From Burkholderia paludis (GTDB lineage Bacteria; Pseudomonadota; Gammaproteobacteria; Burkholderiales; Burkholderiaceae): 40,189 bases of DNA. The notes beneath the pieces are model-generated. The model was given only the letters and a program-made list of their open reading frames with translations. It ran no database searches and was not told the DNA's origin. The position numbers and the translations under genes are program-made. The stretch covers positions 1 through 40,189 of the forward strand of contig NZ_JPGL01000080.1 of assembly GCF_000732615.1 (NCBI RefSeq). The letters are read 5' to 3'. This document shows positions 28,390 through 38,900 of this stretch, in pieces (position 1 is the first letter of the stretch; every line of letters begins with the position of its first letter).

Positions 28390-30282
28390 TCAACCGAACG
28401 TGAATGCGTACGCATCGACGCCGGGATCGAGAAACTCGATCGCGAACGTGCGGTCGGCGATCGCGCCGGGCTGCCGGACGAGCTGGTACAGGCGTTGTCC
28501 GGTGACGGTGCCGTAGCCCTGCGCGTCGATGTCGCTGCCGTGCGCGGCACCGGGTGCCGCGCCGTCGAGCGTCACGCGAAAGCGCACGGGCCGGCCGTTT
28601 TCGCCCGGGCCGAGCACCAGGTGCAGATCGCGTGCGTGGAAGCGGTAGACGATGCGGCCGGCCGGCGCCGCGAGCGTCGCGCGTTCGGCGCCGACCCGCC
28701 AGGTGCCGGCGAGGCCCCAGTCGTTCAGCCCCGGGCTGGCCGGCTCGGCATAGCGGGACGTTGCGTCGCGCACCACGCCGCCGGGCGACGTGAAATCCTC
28801 CGCGCGGGCATAGCCGACGTAGGTCTCGGGCGAGCGGACGTCGGCGCTGTCGGCCGCCGCGAGCGCTCCCTTCGCGGGCGCGCCGGCGAGCCCGATCGGC
28901 ACGTTCAGCGCTTCCGGATGGCCGGCCTCGGCGAGCAGCGACTGGATCGCGCGCTCCGATTCCGCGTATTCGCCTTCGCCGAAGTGGTGGCGGCGCACGC
29001 GCCCCTGCGCATCGACGAAGTAGTGCGCCGGCCAGTACTCGTTGCCGAACGCACGCCAGATCGCGAAGCGGTTGTCGATCGCGACCGGGAAGTCGATGCC
29101 GAGGTCGTGCACGGCCTTCTTCACGTTGCCGATGTCGCGCTCGAACGCGAACTCGGGGGCGTGCACGCCGATCACGACGAGCCCGTAGGGCGCGTACTTG
29201 CGCGCCCACGCGGTCGTGTACGGCAGCGTGCGCAGGCAGTTGATGCACGAGTAGGTCCAGAAGTCGATCAGCACGACCTTGCCGCGCAGGCCGGCCGCCG
29301 TCAGCGGCGGCGAATTCAGCCACTGCACCGCGCCGTCGAGGGACGGCAGCGTGCCTTCGACGGGCAGCGCGTCCGGCGCATGCGTCGGGGCCGCCGTATC
29401 CGCGGCGCGGATCATCGCGCCGCCGGTCATGACGTTGCCGGTCATGACGCCGCCGTCGGCGTGCGCGGCGCCGGCGGTCGCGGACATCATGGCGCCGTCG
29501 CCCGGGTTGCCGGCCGCGCTGCCGGTTGCGGCCATCGCCGTCGGCGCGCTGTTCGCGCGTCCGCCGAGCCGCTCGACGAGCTTCGTTTCGAGCCCGCCCG
29601 TGGTGACGGTCGACAGTTGGGCGAGCACGCCCGTATCGAGGCCGAGCGCGATCGCGCCGACGCCGGCCAGCAGCGCCGCGCCGATGCCGCGCTTGATCCA
29701 TTCGCCGGCGCCGAGCGAGCGCTTCATCGCGGCGAACACCTTGCCGCCGATCACGAGTGCGACGCCGAGCGACGTCGCCGCGCCGGCCGCATAGGCCGCC
29801 AGCAGCAGCGTCGTGCCGACGCTTGCGCCGCGCAGTGCGGCGCCGGTCAGCACGAGTCCGAGGATCGGGCCCGCGCACGGCGCCCACAGCAGGCCGGTCG
29901 CGACGCCGAGCAGCAGCGACGACGCGGGGCCGGCCGGGCGCCCGTCGCGTTGCGCGAAACCGGTGAGGCGGTTGCCGGCGGCGACCAGCGGACGCGTCAG
30001 GTGCTCAGCGAGGCGGGGCATCAGCAGCGTCAGGCCGAACACCGAGAGCAGCACGATGGCGGCCCAGCGGCCGGCCTGGTTGGCCTGTGCGACCCAGCCG
30101 CCGCCGACGGCCGCGAGCGTTGCGACGGCGGCGAACGTGAGCGCCATGCCGGCGAGCAGCGGCAGGCCGGTGCGCACGAAGGGCTGGTCGGCGCGCGCGA
30201 ACACGAACGGCAGCACGGGCAGGATGCACGGGCTGAGGATCGTGAGTACGCCGCCGAGGTAGGCAAGGACGATGAGCAGCAT
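28390..30282 (-). CDS. dipZ: DipZ-like thiol:disulfide transport protein (CcdA + thioredoxin-like domain)
   Basis: 630 residues from the ATG complementary to 30280-30282, preceded by GGAGAA; a longer frame to 30684 overlaps msrB and is rejected. The N-terminal CcdA/DsbD-type membrane domain (about 1-225) has the paired cysteines C19 (LSPCILPVLPF) and C136 (WAPCAGPILG) that move electrons across the membrane. A methionine-rich linker (about 245-300) leads to a TlpA/thioredoxin-like domain with the CXXC C346/C349 (TYSCINCLRTLP). The C-terminal ~150 residues form the beta-rich domain typical of DipZ. Lying between msrB and msrA, it most likely delivers reductant to them in the periplasm. Confidence 0.88.
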   Translation of the reverse strand: MLLIVLAYLGGVLTILSPCILPVLPFVFARADQPFVRTGLPLLAGMALTFAAVATLAAVGGGWVAQANQAGRWAAIVLLSVFGLTLLMPRLAEHLTRPLVAAGNRLTGFAQRDGRPAGPASSLLLGVATGLLWAPCAGPILGLVLTGAALRGASVGTTLLLAAYAAGAATSLGVALVIGGKVFAAMKRSLGAGEWIKRGIGAALLAGVGAIALGLDTGVLAQLSTVTTGGLETKLVERLGGRANSAPTAMAATGSAAGNPGDGAMMSATAGAAHADGGVMTGNVMTGGAMIRAADTAAPTHAPDALPVEGTLPSLDGAVQWLNSPPLTAAGLRGKVVLIDFWTYSCINCLRTLPYTTAWARKYAPYGLVVIGVHAPEFAFERDIGNVKKAVHDLGIDFPVAIDNRFAIWRAFGNEYWPAHYFVDAQGRVRRHHFGEGEYAESERAIQSLLAEAGHPEALNVPIGLAGAPAKGALAAADSADVRSPETYVGYARAEDFTSPGGVVRDATSRYAEPASPGLNDWGLAGTWRVGAERATLAAPAGRIVYRFHARDLHLVLGPGENGRPVRFRVTLDGAAPGAAHGSDIDAQGYGTVTGQRLYQLVRQPGAIADRTFAIEFLDPGVDAYAFTFG

Positions 30283-30317
30283 GATGCGTTCTCCAGTCGG
30301 TCGGGAGTGGGGCCGGA

Positions 30318-30848
30318 TCAGGCGGCGGTCGGGTGGAAGGCGAGCGCGAGGCCGTTCATGCAGTAGCGCAGGCCGGTCGGCTGCGGGCCGTCGTCGAACA
30401 CGTGGCCGAGATGGCCGCCGCAGCGGCGGCAGTGCACTTCGGTGCGGATCATTCCGAACGACGCGTCGGTGTCGGTGCCGACCGCGTGGTCGAGCGGCTT
30501 CCAGAAGCTCGGCCAGCCCGTGTGGCTGTCGAACTTGGTGGCCGACGAGAATAGGGCGAGGCTGCAGCCGGCGCACGCGAAGGTGCCGTGCCGGTGTTCG
30601 TCGTTCAGCGGGCTGCTGTACGGCCGCTCGGTGCCGGCTTCGCGCAGGATCCCGTACTGGGCGGGCGTGAGCCGGCGATGCCATTCGGCGTCGCTGAGGG
30701 TGATTTCGAACGGGGCGGCCGTCTGCGGGGCGGCCGGCGGCGCGGCGAACGCGCGGCCGACCAGCGCGCGGCGGCCGGCGGACGACAGCGCCGCAAGCGC
30801 GGCGAGGCCGGTGGCGCCGGCGAACAGCAGATGTCTGCGGGTAGGCAT
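30318..30848 (-). CDS. msrB: Methionine-R-sulfoxide reductase MsrB, exported
   Basis: 176 residues starting after AGGAG. The N-terminus TRRHLLFAG with a following hydrophobic run and AFA|A near residue 36 is a signal peptide, possibly of the twin-arginine type (only RR-H-L-L is seen). The SelR domain has zinc cysteines 92/95 and 140/143 (CAGC, CRRC) and the catalytic C163 in LRYCMNG. It reduces methionine-R-sulfoxide, complementing MsrA. First gene of the operon; dipZ starts 35 bp downstream. The promoter must lie in 30849-30960, where the minus strand is AT-rich, but no consensus is clear. Confidence 0.92.
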   Translation of the reverse strand: MPTRRHLLFAGATGLAALAALSSAGRRALVGRAFAAPPAAPQTAAPFEITLSDAEWHRRLTPAQYGILREAGTERPYSSPLNDEHRHGTFACAGCSLALFSSATKFDSHTGWPSFWKPLDHAVGTDTDASFGMIRTEVHCRRCGGHLGHVFDDGPQPTGLRYCMNGLALAFHPTAA

Positions 30849-31130
30849 GATGGGCTCCTGGCGGCAGGTCCTGAAAACATGCGCTTATCGTAGGCAGTGG
30901 CCGGTGTCGAAGTCCTCACGGAAAGTTAAATGAATTGTGAAGGTTGGGGGCTCCGTTGGCGTGTGCCGGCGTCCGGCTGAGCTCCAACTGGAAAGGGTTT
31001 TCGAGCGGGTGAGCAGCCGATGTTTACCGGACGCCTGCTCGCGACGCGTTTTTTTGGTGTCTTTTTAGTATTCGTCGAGCGACGTGGCGAATCCGGTGCT
31101 CAGGGCACCCACATTTCGCCGATCACCGTC
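30849..31130. other. Intergenic boundary region, start of lower-GC accessory DNA
   Basis: Contains the promoter side of the msrB operon on the minus strand. From about 30920 to the right the base composition becomes visibly AT-richer than in the metabolic genes. No tRNA, integrase or attachment repeat is seen here. An in-frame ATG at 31020 could extend the CoiA-like ORF but adds no recognisable sequence. Confidence 0.4.
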
Positions 31131-31420
31131 ATGACACAAGTCGCCTGGACCCGCGACGGGCGTCCCGTACACGCGGCCGCGTTCTCGATCCGCGAGTGGG
31201 ATCAGCTCAATGAGTCGACGCAGCTCGGCGACTTCCTGCTCCCGTGCTGCAAGGCGCCGGCAGTGCTCAAGACGAGCATCAACGGCTTACCATTCTTCGC
31301 TCATCTGGCGGACGAGTGCGCCACTGCGCCGGAGACCCGATGGCATAGGTTCGGCAAAGCCGCCGTCCTCGCGGCACTGAGCGGCATGGGCATCGCGGGC
31401 GCCGAGGAAGTGCCAGGGTC
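31131..31420 (+). pseudogene. CoiA-like protein fragment (N-terminal part only)
   Basis: From the ATG at 31131 the frame encodes a region like the N-terminus of CoiA-type proteins found in proteobacteria, with the zinc-like LLPCCKAPAVLKTS, INGLPFFAHLADEC and ATAPETRWHRFGKAAVL segments, up to EEVPG near 31416. CoiA-family proteins normally continue with a nuclease-like domain; here the frame runs on to 31598 with sequence that looks non-coding, while another reading frame takes over at about 31415. I read it as a truncated remnant joined to unrelated DNA. Confidence 0.55.
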
Positions 31421-31438
31421 ATCGCGGCCTGGCATCCC

Positions 31439-31735
31439 ATGCCGGCCGACTGCCATCTCAATGCAAGGCGATGGTGCGCGAGTTACCCCGATTTCACGAT
31501 CACGCGAGGTTGGCTGCACGAGCCGTTCGCGGACAGCCCACATCGCTTCGTTGCGCACACAATCGTCCAGAGCCGTGACGGCGCATTCCGTGACGTGACT
31601 TTTGGGCAGAAGGATGCACGACTGAGGTTCGTTGTGCATCCGACCGATGACGTTGAGTTCGATCAGTTGGTTCACGCGGTTCCGTATCGGGTTACCGACC
31701 TTTCGGGCGAAAATGCAGGAAGGACGATCGCATGA
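31439..31735 (+). CDS. Small protein of unknown function, possibly 5'-truncated
   Basis: 98 residues with good coding character (WCASYPDFTITRGWLHEPF, RFVAHTIVQSRDGAFRDVTFG). In the same frame upstream codons read RVIAAWHP without an ATG, and a stop lies at 31346, so the ancestral gene probably began further upstream and lost its start when it was joined to the CoiA fragment. It ends in ATGA shared with the next gene, suggesting the two were an operon. I do not recognise the family. Confidence 0.5.
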   Translation: MPADCHLNARRWCASYPDFTITRGWLHEPFADSPHRFVAHTIVQSRDGAFRDVTFGQKDARLRFVVHPTDDVEFDQLVHAVPYRVTDLSGENAGRTIA

Positions 31736-32779
31736 GGTTGATTGCACGTTTGGCTATCGCAGCGTCGCTGTTCTCAGGTGGTGTCAGCGGCACAATGATT
31801 GCCGTCGCGGGCAGTGCAGACGGGGTTCCTGCGCTCAAAGTGACCGCGCCTGGCGGAGCTACGAGCATTCTGGTTGCCAGCATGCATGTTCCCTATGCTG
31901 GTTTGCACCAGCCGCTAGCCTCCGTGCTGCGCGGAAAGTCCCGACTCGTGATCGAGAGTTCCAATACGCAGGGTCCGCAGCCGCCGATCCCAGATCCGAG
32001 GGAAATGCTGACACCGGCAGCGCTGTCGGGCTTCTATACAGGTGGCGCGCTCGCTCGTGCGCCATGGGCAGCGTCGCTGACTGACGACGACGTGGCCGTA
32101 TTGCGACGCAACGGGACCTGCTCGGGTTCAGCGCTCGATGACAAAGCGACCAACTTTCTCCTCGCTATGAGAAGCCCGACGATGGCAGCCGGGATACGCG
32201 TGGGACATCGCACTGCTCCCTGACGCTGCGATGCGTGAGCAACAAATCGAACTATTGTGGCAAACCTGCGAGCCGTTGACGCCCGAACAGGCGTCGCAGG
32301 ACTTGGCAGCCAGTTTCATGCGTGACGTGCGGGCACTGGTCGCGCTCAAGCGTGAGCTGTTGCCAGGCGTGCTCACCTTCGTCGACAGCGTTCGGCTCGA
32401 AGCGATCGACGATAGAGCTGACCGACTCGTGATATCGGCCTCGGTTGGGGAAGAGGCGCGCCTGGTTCATTTCAATCCCGATTTCACGGGAACGCCGTCG
32501 TTCGGGCGACGACTGTATCACCTGCGCGACTGGACCGATGACCTTGCCGACTGGGTCGATCGGTTGCGTCGTGAGGGACAACTGGCCGGCAACGTGAAGC
32601 GTGAAGCTGCGGCGATTGGCGGCATGATGCGCGTCGAGCTGACCGGATGCCGCGAGGTGTCCGCGCGCCTGCATTCGATACAGACGGCGCCGAGCGCTCG
32701 GTGTGTGACCGCCGAATGGGTCAACCTCGCCGATGAGATCGATGCGCAAATCAGCAAGGTCCTTGCCACGCTTGGATGA
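31732..32779 (+). pseudogene. TraB/GumN-like protein gene split by a one-base frameshift
   Basis: The first frame (31732-32223) encodes a signal peptide (MRLIARLAIAASLFSGGVSG) and a segment resembling TraB/GumN proteins (LKVTAPGGATSILVASMHVP, then YAGLHQPLASVLRGKSRLVIE). It goes out of frame at about 32191: the plus-one frame there reads GYAWDIALLPDAAMREQQ and continues without a stop to 32779. Removing one G from GGG at 32191-32193 would join both parts into a single protein of about 348 residues. The second half is coding-like but matches no domain I can name. It may be a genuine pseudogene or a sequencing error. The family call rests mainly on the N-terminal motif. Confidence 0.5.
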
Positions 32780-32981
32780 TAGGCCGCACGCGTTGTCCCT
32801 CGGCGCGCCCTCCAGAGAAAGGCCAGAAAGGTCCGTACGTCGCGTCAATCAGATGGGTCTGAAAATCCGAATTTGTGGTTTTCCTTCAACAGCTTGGCAA
32901 TTTCTGACAGTTACCTTTCAATGGTCTCGATAAGATCTCATCCAATAAGCCAACGAATGGACGCGGGCCGCGTCGACGAGA
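32780..32981. promoter_or_regulatory. AT-rich leader and candidate promoter of the TpsA gene
   Basis: About 200 bp without a gene, AT-richer than the surroundings. TTGGCA (32894-32899), 17 bp, TTCAAT (32917-32922) is a possible sigma70 promoter 60 bp before the start codon. The ribosome site before the ATG (GACGAG) is weak. Confidence 0.35.
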
Positions 32982-35900
32982 ATGAACAAGAATACGCACC
33001 GCCTGGTGTATTCCAGGCTTCGGGGTATGGTGGTGGCCGTCGCGGAGACTGCGACGGCTGAAGGCAAATCGGCAACAGGAGAGGTGCGCGCGCAGCGGCG
33101 GTCGTCGGCGTCCGGCGCTCGCGTTGTGATGGCGGGCCTCGCTGCGCTCGGCATGCTACCCACCCTGTCCGGTGCGCAGATCGTTCCGACGCCTGGCACC
33201 AGCGCGCAGGTAATCCAAACGCCGAACGGCCTGCCGCAAGTCAACGTGGCGCGTCCGTCGAGTGCGGGTGTATCGGTCAACACCTACAACCAGTTCGACG
33301 TACAGCGCGCTGGCGCGATCCTGAACAACTCGGCCACGATGGTCCAGACCCAGCTCGGCGGGTGGATCAACGGCAACCCGAACTTCGGGCCGAACGACGC
33401 GGCGCGCATCATCGTCAATCAGGTCAATAGCCCGAATCCTTCCCAAATCCGCGGCGCTTTGGAGATCGCGGGCGCTCGCGCGGAACTCGTCCTGGCGAAC
33501 CCCTCGGGCATCTATCTCGATGGGGCGGGCTTCATCAATACCAGCCGCGCGACCCTGACCACCGGCGTGCCGTTCTACGGCTCGGACGGTTCGTTGGCCG
33601 GCTACAACGTCAACCGTGGCCTCGTGACCGTCGCCGGCGCGGGCCTGAATGCGGCGAATATCGATCAGGTCGACATCATTTCCCGCGCTGTGCAGACCAA
33701 TGCGGCGATCTACGTGAAGAATCTGAACGTCATCGCCGGCGCGAATCAGGTCAATCACGACACGCTGGCCGCGACGCCGATTCAGGGCGATGGCGCTGCG
33801 CCGGCTGTCGCGATCGACGTGGCGCAGTTGGGTGGCATGTATGCGAACCGGGTGTATTTGGTGGGCAACTCCGCTGGCGTCGGGGTGGCCAACGCCGGCA
33901 CGATCGCAGCGCAGGCGGGTGATCTTACCCTGCAATCGGACGGCCGCCTGGTGCTGACCGGCAAGACGACCGCGAGCGGCAACCTCGCACTGTCGGCCGC
34001 GAGCGGCATCCAGAACAGCGGCACGACCTACGCGCAGCAATCGCTGTCGGCCGGCACCGCCGCCGATCTGACGAACAGCGGGACACTCGCGGCGCAGCAG
34101 AATACCACCGTGAATGCCGGCAGCGTCAATTCGACCGGTACGCTCGGCGCGGGTGTGAACAACGACGGCTCCGTTGGCCATGGCGGCGATCTGAACCTGA
34201 CGGCGTCGGGCCAACTGAGCGCAACCGGCCAGAACGTCGCGGGCGGCAATGCGTCGCTGACGGGCGTCAACGTGAATCTCGCCGGCAGCCAGACGGCGGC
34301 GAACGGCAATCTGTCGCTGAGCGCGACGTCTGGCGACGTGAATCTCGCGAACGCGACGACGAGCGCACAAGGTGCCGTCACCGCGCAGGCTTCCGGCACG
34401 GTTATCAACGATCACGGCAGCCTGTCGAGCGGCGGCGGCACGACGCTGACCGGCGGCAACCTGTCGAACCAGGACGGCAAGCTCTCGTCGCAAGGCCCGC
34501 TGTCGGTGAACGTCGCCGGCCAGATCGCCAATCAGGCCGGCGAACTGGTGTCCGAGAGCACGGCGAACGTGCGCGGCGGCGCCATCGCAAACAACCAGGG
34601 CACCATCCAAAGCGCAGCTGGCATGACGATGGCCGGTGCGTCGCTGGACAACACGGCGGGCCGGCTCACGTCGCTCAACGGCGACGGCTTGTTCGTGACG
34701 ACGAGTGGTCAGTTGACCAACGCCGCGGGCACGACCGCGAACGGCGCGCAAGGCGGCGTGATCGGCGGCAACGGCGATGTGTCCGTCCAGGGCGCAAACG
34801 TTGTCAACCACGGTGTGATCACTTCCAACACCAATTTGCGTATCGCTGGCCAGTCCGTCGATAACGGTGGCGGCACGCTGCAGGCCGCGCAAAACGTCGC
34901 GGTGGATGCCGGCACGCACCTGACGAACAATGGCGGTTCGATTGCCGGCCAGACGGCAACTCTCAGCGCCACGACGCTCGACAACAGCGCGGGCGCCGTG
35001 CAGGCGGGCCAGGTGACGTTGAACGCGACCGACCTCGTGAACCACGGCGGCACGATCACGCAGACCGGTGCCGACGCAATGAGCGTGAACGTGTCGGGCA
35101 CGCTCGACAACTCGAATGGCGGCACGCTGCAAACCAACAGTACCGACCTGACGCTCGCCCCTGCCGCACTCGTCAACGACGGCGGCACGATCACGCATGC
35201 CGGCAGCGGCACGCTGACGCTCGGCAGCGGTTCAGGCTCGGTGTCGAACGTGGGCGGTGCGATCGCCAGCAACGGGCGCGTTGTCGCGCAAACCGGCACG
35301 TTGAACAACGCATCGGGCTCGATCACCGCCCAGACCGGATTGACTGCCAATGTCGGCGGCACGCTGACCAACGCGAACGGCAAGCTGCTGTCGAACACGG
35401 ACCTGAGTGTCGCCAGCGGCATGCTGGCGAACGACGGCGGCCAGATCGGCGCCAGCACGAACGCGGCAATCCACACCGGCGCGATGACGAATCAGGGCGG
35501 CTCGATCGTCGCGCCGAACCTGTCGGTTACCGCCGATTCGACGCTGGACAACAGCGGCGGCAAGCTCGAGGCCAATCAGCTTGCGCTGACGGCCGCGAAC
35601 CTCGTGAACCACGGCGGTGCGATCACGCAGTATGGATCGTCAGCGATGGGGATGAACGTCAGCGGCACGCTCGACAACTCGACGGGTGGCGTGATCCAGA
35701 CCAACAGCACGGATCTGACGCTCAAGCCCGCCGGGCTGAACAACGCAGGCGGCACCATCACACATGCCGGCACGGGCACGCTGATGATTGCCCCCGGTAA
35801 TGGCGCCAGCGCGTTGAACAACGCGTCAGGCACCATCGTGACGAAGGGACAAGCGGTCGTCGATGCGAGCAGCTGGAACAACGCAAGAGGTATTCTCGCC

Positions 35901-38900
35901 GCGCAGCGCGGCGTCAACGCCACGATCACCGGTGACGTGAACAACGCGCAGGGCCTGCTGCGATCGGACGAGTCGCTGTCATTGAAGAGCGGCGGCGCTT
36001 TGTCGAACCAGGGTGGCCACGTCCAGGCCGGGCAATCGACTGTGGGCGACACGAGCACGCTCGACATTCAATCGGCTTCGATCGACAACGCGGACGGCGC
36101 CATTGTCGACCTCGGTACGGGCAAGATGACGGTGCAGGGCGTCAGCCAGATAGCGAACAGTCATGCCGGCGGTGTGTCGGGTATGGGTGCCATCACCGGT
36201 AACGGCGACGTGACGGTCAGCGCGGCGTCGATCGGCAACACGCAGGGCGGTCAGCTCAGCGGCGCGTCGCTGCATGTTCAAGGCGGCACCTTGGACAACA
36301 GCGGCGGCACGATTGGCAACGTCGCGAATTCGAACGGCGACTTGAACGTCACGACGACCGGCGCAATCACGAACACGAATGGCCAGATCAGCTCGACGCA
36401 CGACCTGTCGGTCGCGGCAGCCACACTGCAAGGCGGCGGAACCTACAGCGCGACGCACGACGCGAACGTGAACCTTCAGGGCGATTACACGGCGGCATCC
36501 GACACCCAGTTCAATGTCGGTCACGATCTTGCTTTCACGTTGCCTGGCACCTTTACGAACAACGCGAACCTGCAATCGGTCAACGACCTGAGCGTCAACG
36601 CGGGCAATATCGTCAACGTGGGCGCCCTGACGGCCGGCGGCCTGCTGCGCACGCAATCGACCAATCTGACGAACACGGGCGCGCTCGTGGGCGCCAGCGC
36701 CTCGCTCAACGCGACGAACGCGATCTCGAACTTCGGGCCGACCGCGCTGATCGGTGCATCCGACAGCAACGGTACGCTGGAGATCCTCGCGCACGACATC
36801 GAAAACCGCGACGACACGACTGCGACAGATTCGATGGCGACGACCGCTATCTTCGGCATGGGCAAGGTCGTGCTGGGCGGCGGCAAGGATGCGAGCGGCA
36901 ATTACAGGAACGCGGCGCTGGTCAATAACGTATCGGCCCTGATCCAGTCCAGCGGCGACATGGAACTGCACGCGGACAAGATCACGACCACGCGCCGCGT
37001 GATGAAGACGTCCACCAGCCAGATCGATCCAGCATCGCTCGCGCAGTTCGGCATTCCGATCAAGGGCCGCACGGGCCAGCCCGGAGTGAAGGATCCGGAC
37101 GGCATCGGCGGCGTCTACACCGAGCCGCCGCACAGTGGCCAGTGGAACAGCGACTATCAGTTCACGACCTACTATGCCGACAGCGCGACGGCGACGACCG
37201 TGACGGACATCAGCCCGGCCGCGCAGATCGTGTCGGGCGGCAAGATCGATGCGTCGTCCGTCGGCACGCTGCAAAACTACTGGAGCAACATCGCCGCGGT
37301 CGGCGACGTCAAGATGCCGGCGCACTACGACGCCGACGGCTGGGCGGCATCCGGCCAGAAACTGCCGGGCGTGTCGGTCTCCTACTCGGGGCAGTACCAC
37401 TACAACAACTACGACAACAGCGAACACGATTGGCAACTGCCGTTCGGCAACGCGCCGTTCGTAACGGGACGTCCGGGCGGCTATACGCAGGCGGCACCGG
37501 CATCGATCAAGGATTACACGCTGCCGGGCTATTTTTCGACGATGAGTTCGAACGGCACGATTTCGGGTACGGGCGTCAGCGTCAACAACACGGCGGGCAA
37601 CGCGTCGATTCCGTCGTTCGGCTTGTTGCCGGGGCAGTCGGTGCCGGGACTCACTCCTACCAACCTGTCCGGTAACGCGAGCGGCGCGAAATCGGGCGCA
37701 TCGTCGGTGTACGGCGGTCCGCCGGCGCCGGTCGATCCGATCATCGCCAGCGCGACGGCGCTGAACGTGCTGAACAACCTCACGATTCCGCAGGGCGGGC
37801 TGTACCGGCCGACAAGTGCGCCGAATGCGAACTACGTGATCGAGACGAACCCGGCGTTCACGAACCAGAAGAACTTCATTTCGAGCGACTACTTCTTCGG
37901 GCAGCTCGGTGTCGATCTCACGCATATTCCGAAGCGTCTCGGCGACGGCTTCCATGAGCAGCAGCTCGTGCGCAATCAGGTGACGGCGCTGACCGGCAAA
38001 GCGGTGCTCGGGCCATACGCGGATCTGCAAACGATGTATCAGTCGTTGATGACGGCGGGCGCGGATTTGTCGAAGTCGCTTGATCTGCCGATGGGCGCGA
38101 GCCTGTCGGCCGAGCAGGTGTCGAAGCTGACCGGTAACGTGATCATGATGGAAACGCGGGTGGTCGATGGTCAGTCGGTGCTGGTGCCGGTCGTGTATCT
38201 CGCGCAGGCGAACCAGCAGAATGTCAACGGCCCACTGATTACCGCAACGAACATCGATTTCCAGAACGCACAGACGTTCACGAACAGCGGCACGATCAAG
38301 GCGGACAACACGCTGGCGATCCAAGGCAAGCAGATCGACAATGCGTTCGGCGCGCTGCAAAGCGGCGGGCTGATGTCGCTGAAGACCGAGAACAACATCG
38401 ACCTGACGTCGGCGAACGTGAAGGCCGGCAGTCTGCAACTGGATGCCGGCAAGGACCTGATTCTCGATACGGCGACGAAGACCAACACGCGCGTGAGCCG
38501 CGATGGTGCGACGAGCATGGTGACGACGCTCGGGCCGACCGCGAAGCTGGATGTCGCGGGTGATGCGTCGATCGTCACCGGCGGCAACTTCCAACAGAAC
38601 GCGGGCAACCTGTCGGTCGGCGGCAATCTCGGGATGAACGTCGGCGGCAACTGGGATCTCGGTGCGGTGCAGACCGGCGAGCACAAGATCGTGCAGCGGG
38701 CGAACGGCGTGTCCAACACCGACATCAACAAGGTGGTCGGCGGCTCGGTGACGGTCGGCGGGCAATCGTTGATCGCCGTCGGCGGTGACCTGACGGCGAA
38801 GGGCGCGCAGATCGACTTCGGGCAAGGTGGGACGCTTGCTGCCAAGGGCAACGTGACGCTCGGCGCGGCGAGCGCGACATCAACCGTGAACGCCAACAGT

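Noticed and set aside
28390..30684. 764-residue version of the DipZ frame
   Set aside because: The N-terminal 134 residues are antisense-like and overlap msrB in another frame; the ATG at 30282 starts directly at the membrane domain after GGAGAA.
35979..38825. 948-residue open frame on the minus strand inside the TpsA gene (also 33156-35198 and 38880-39869)
   Set aside because: These are antisense shadows of a high-GC repetitive gene: sequence rich in R, H, V and A, no domain motifs, no ribosome sites, and the plus-strand frame is clearly coding.
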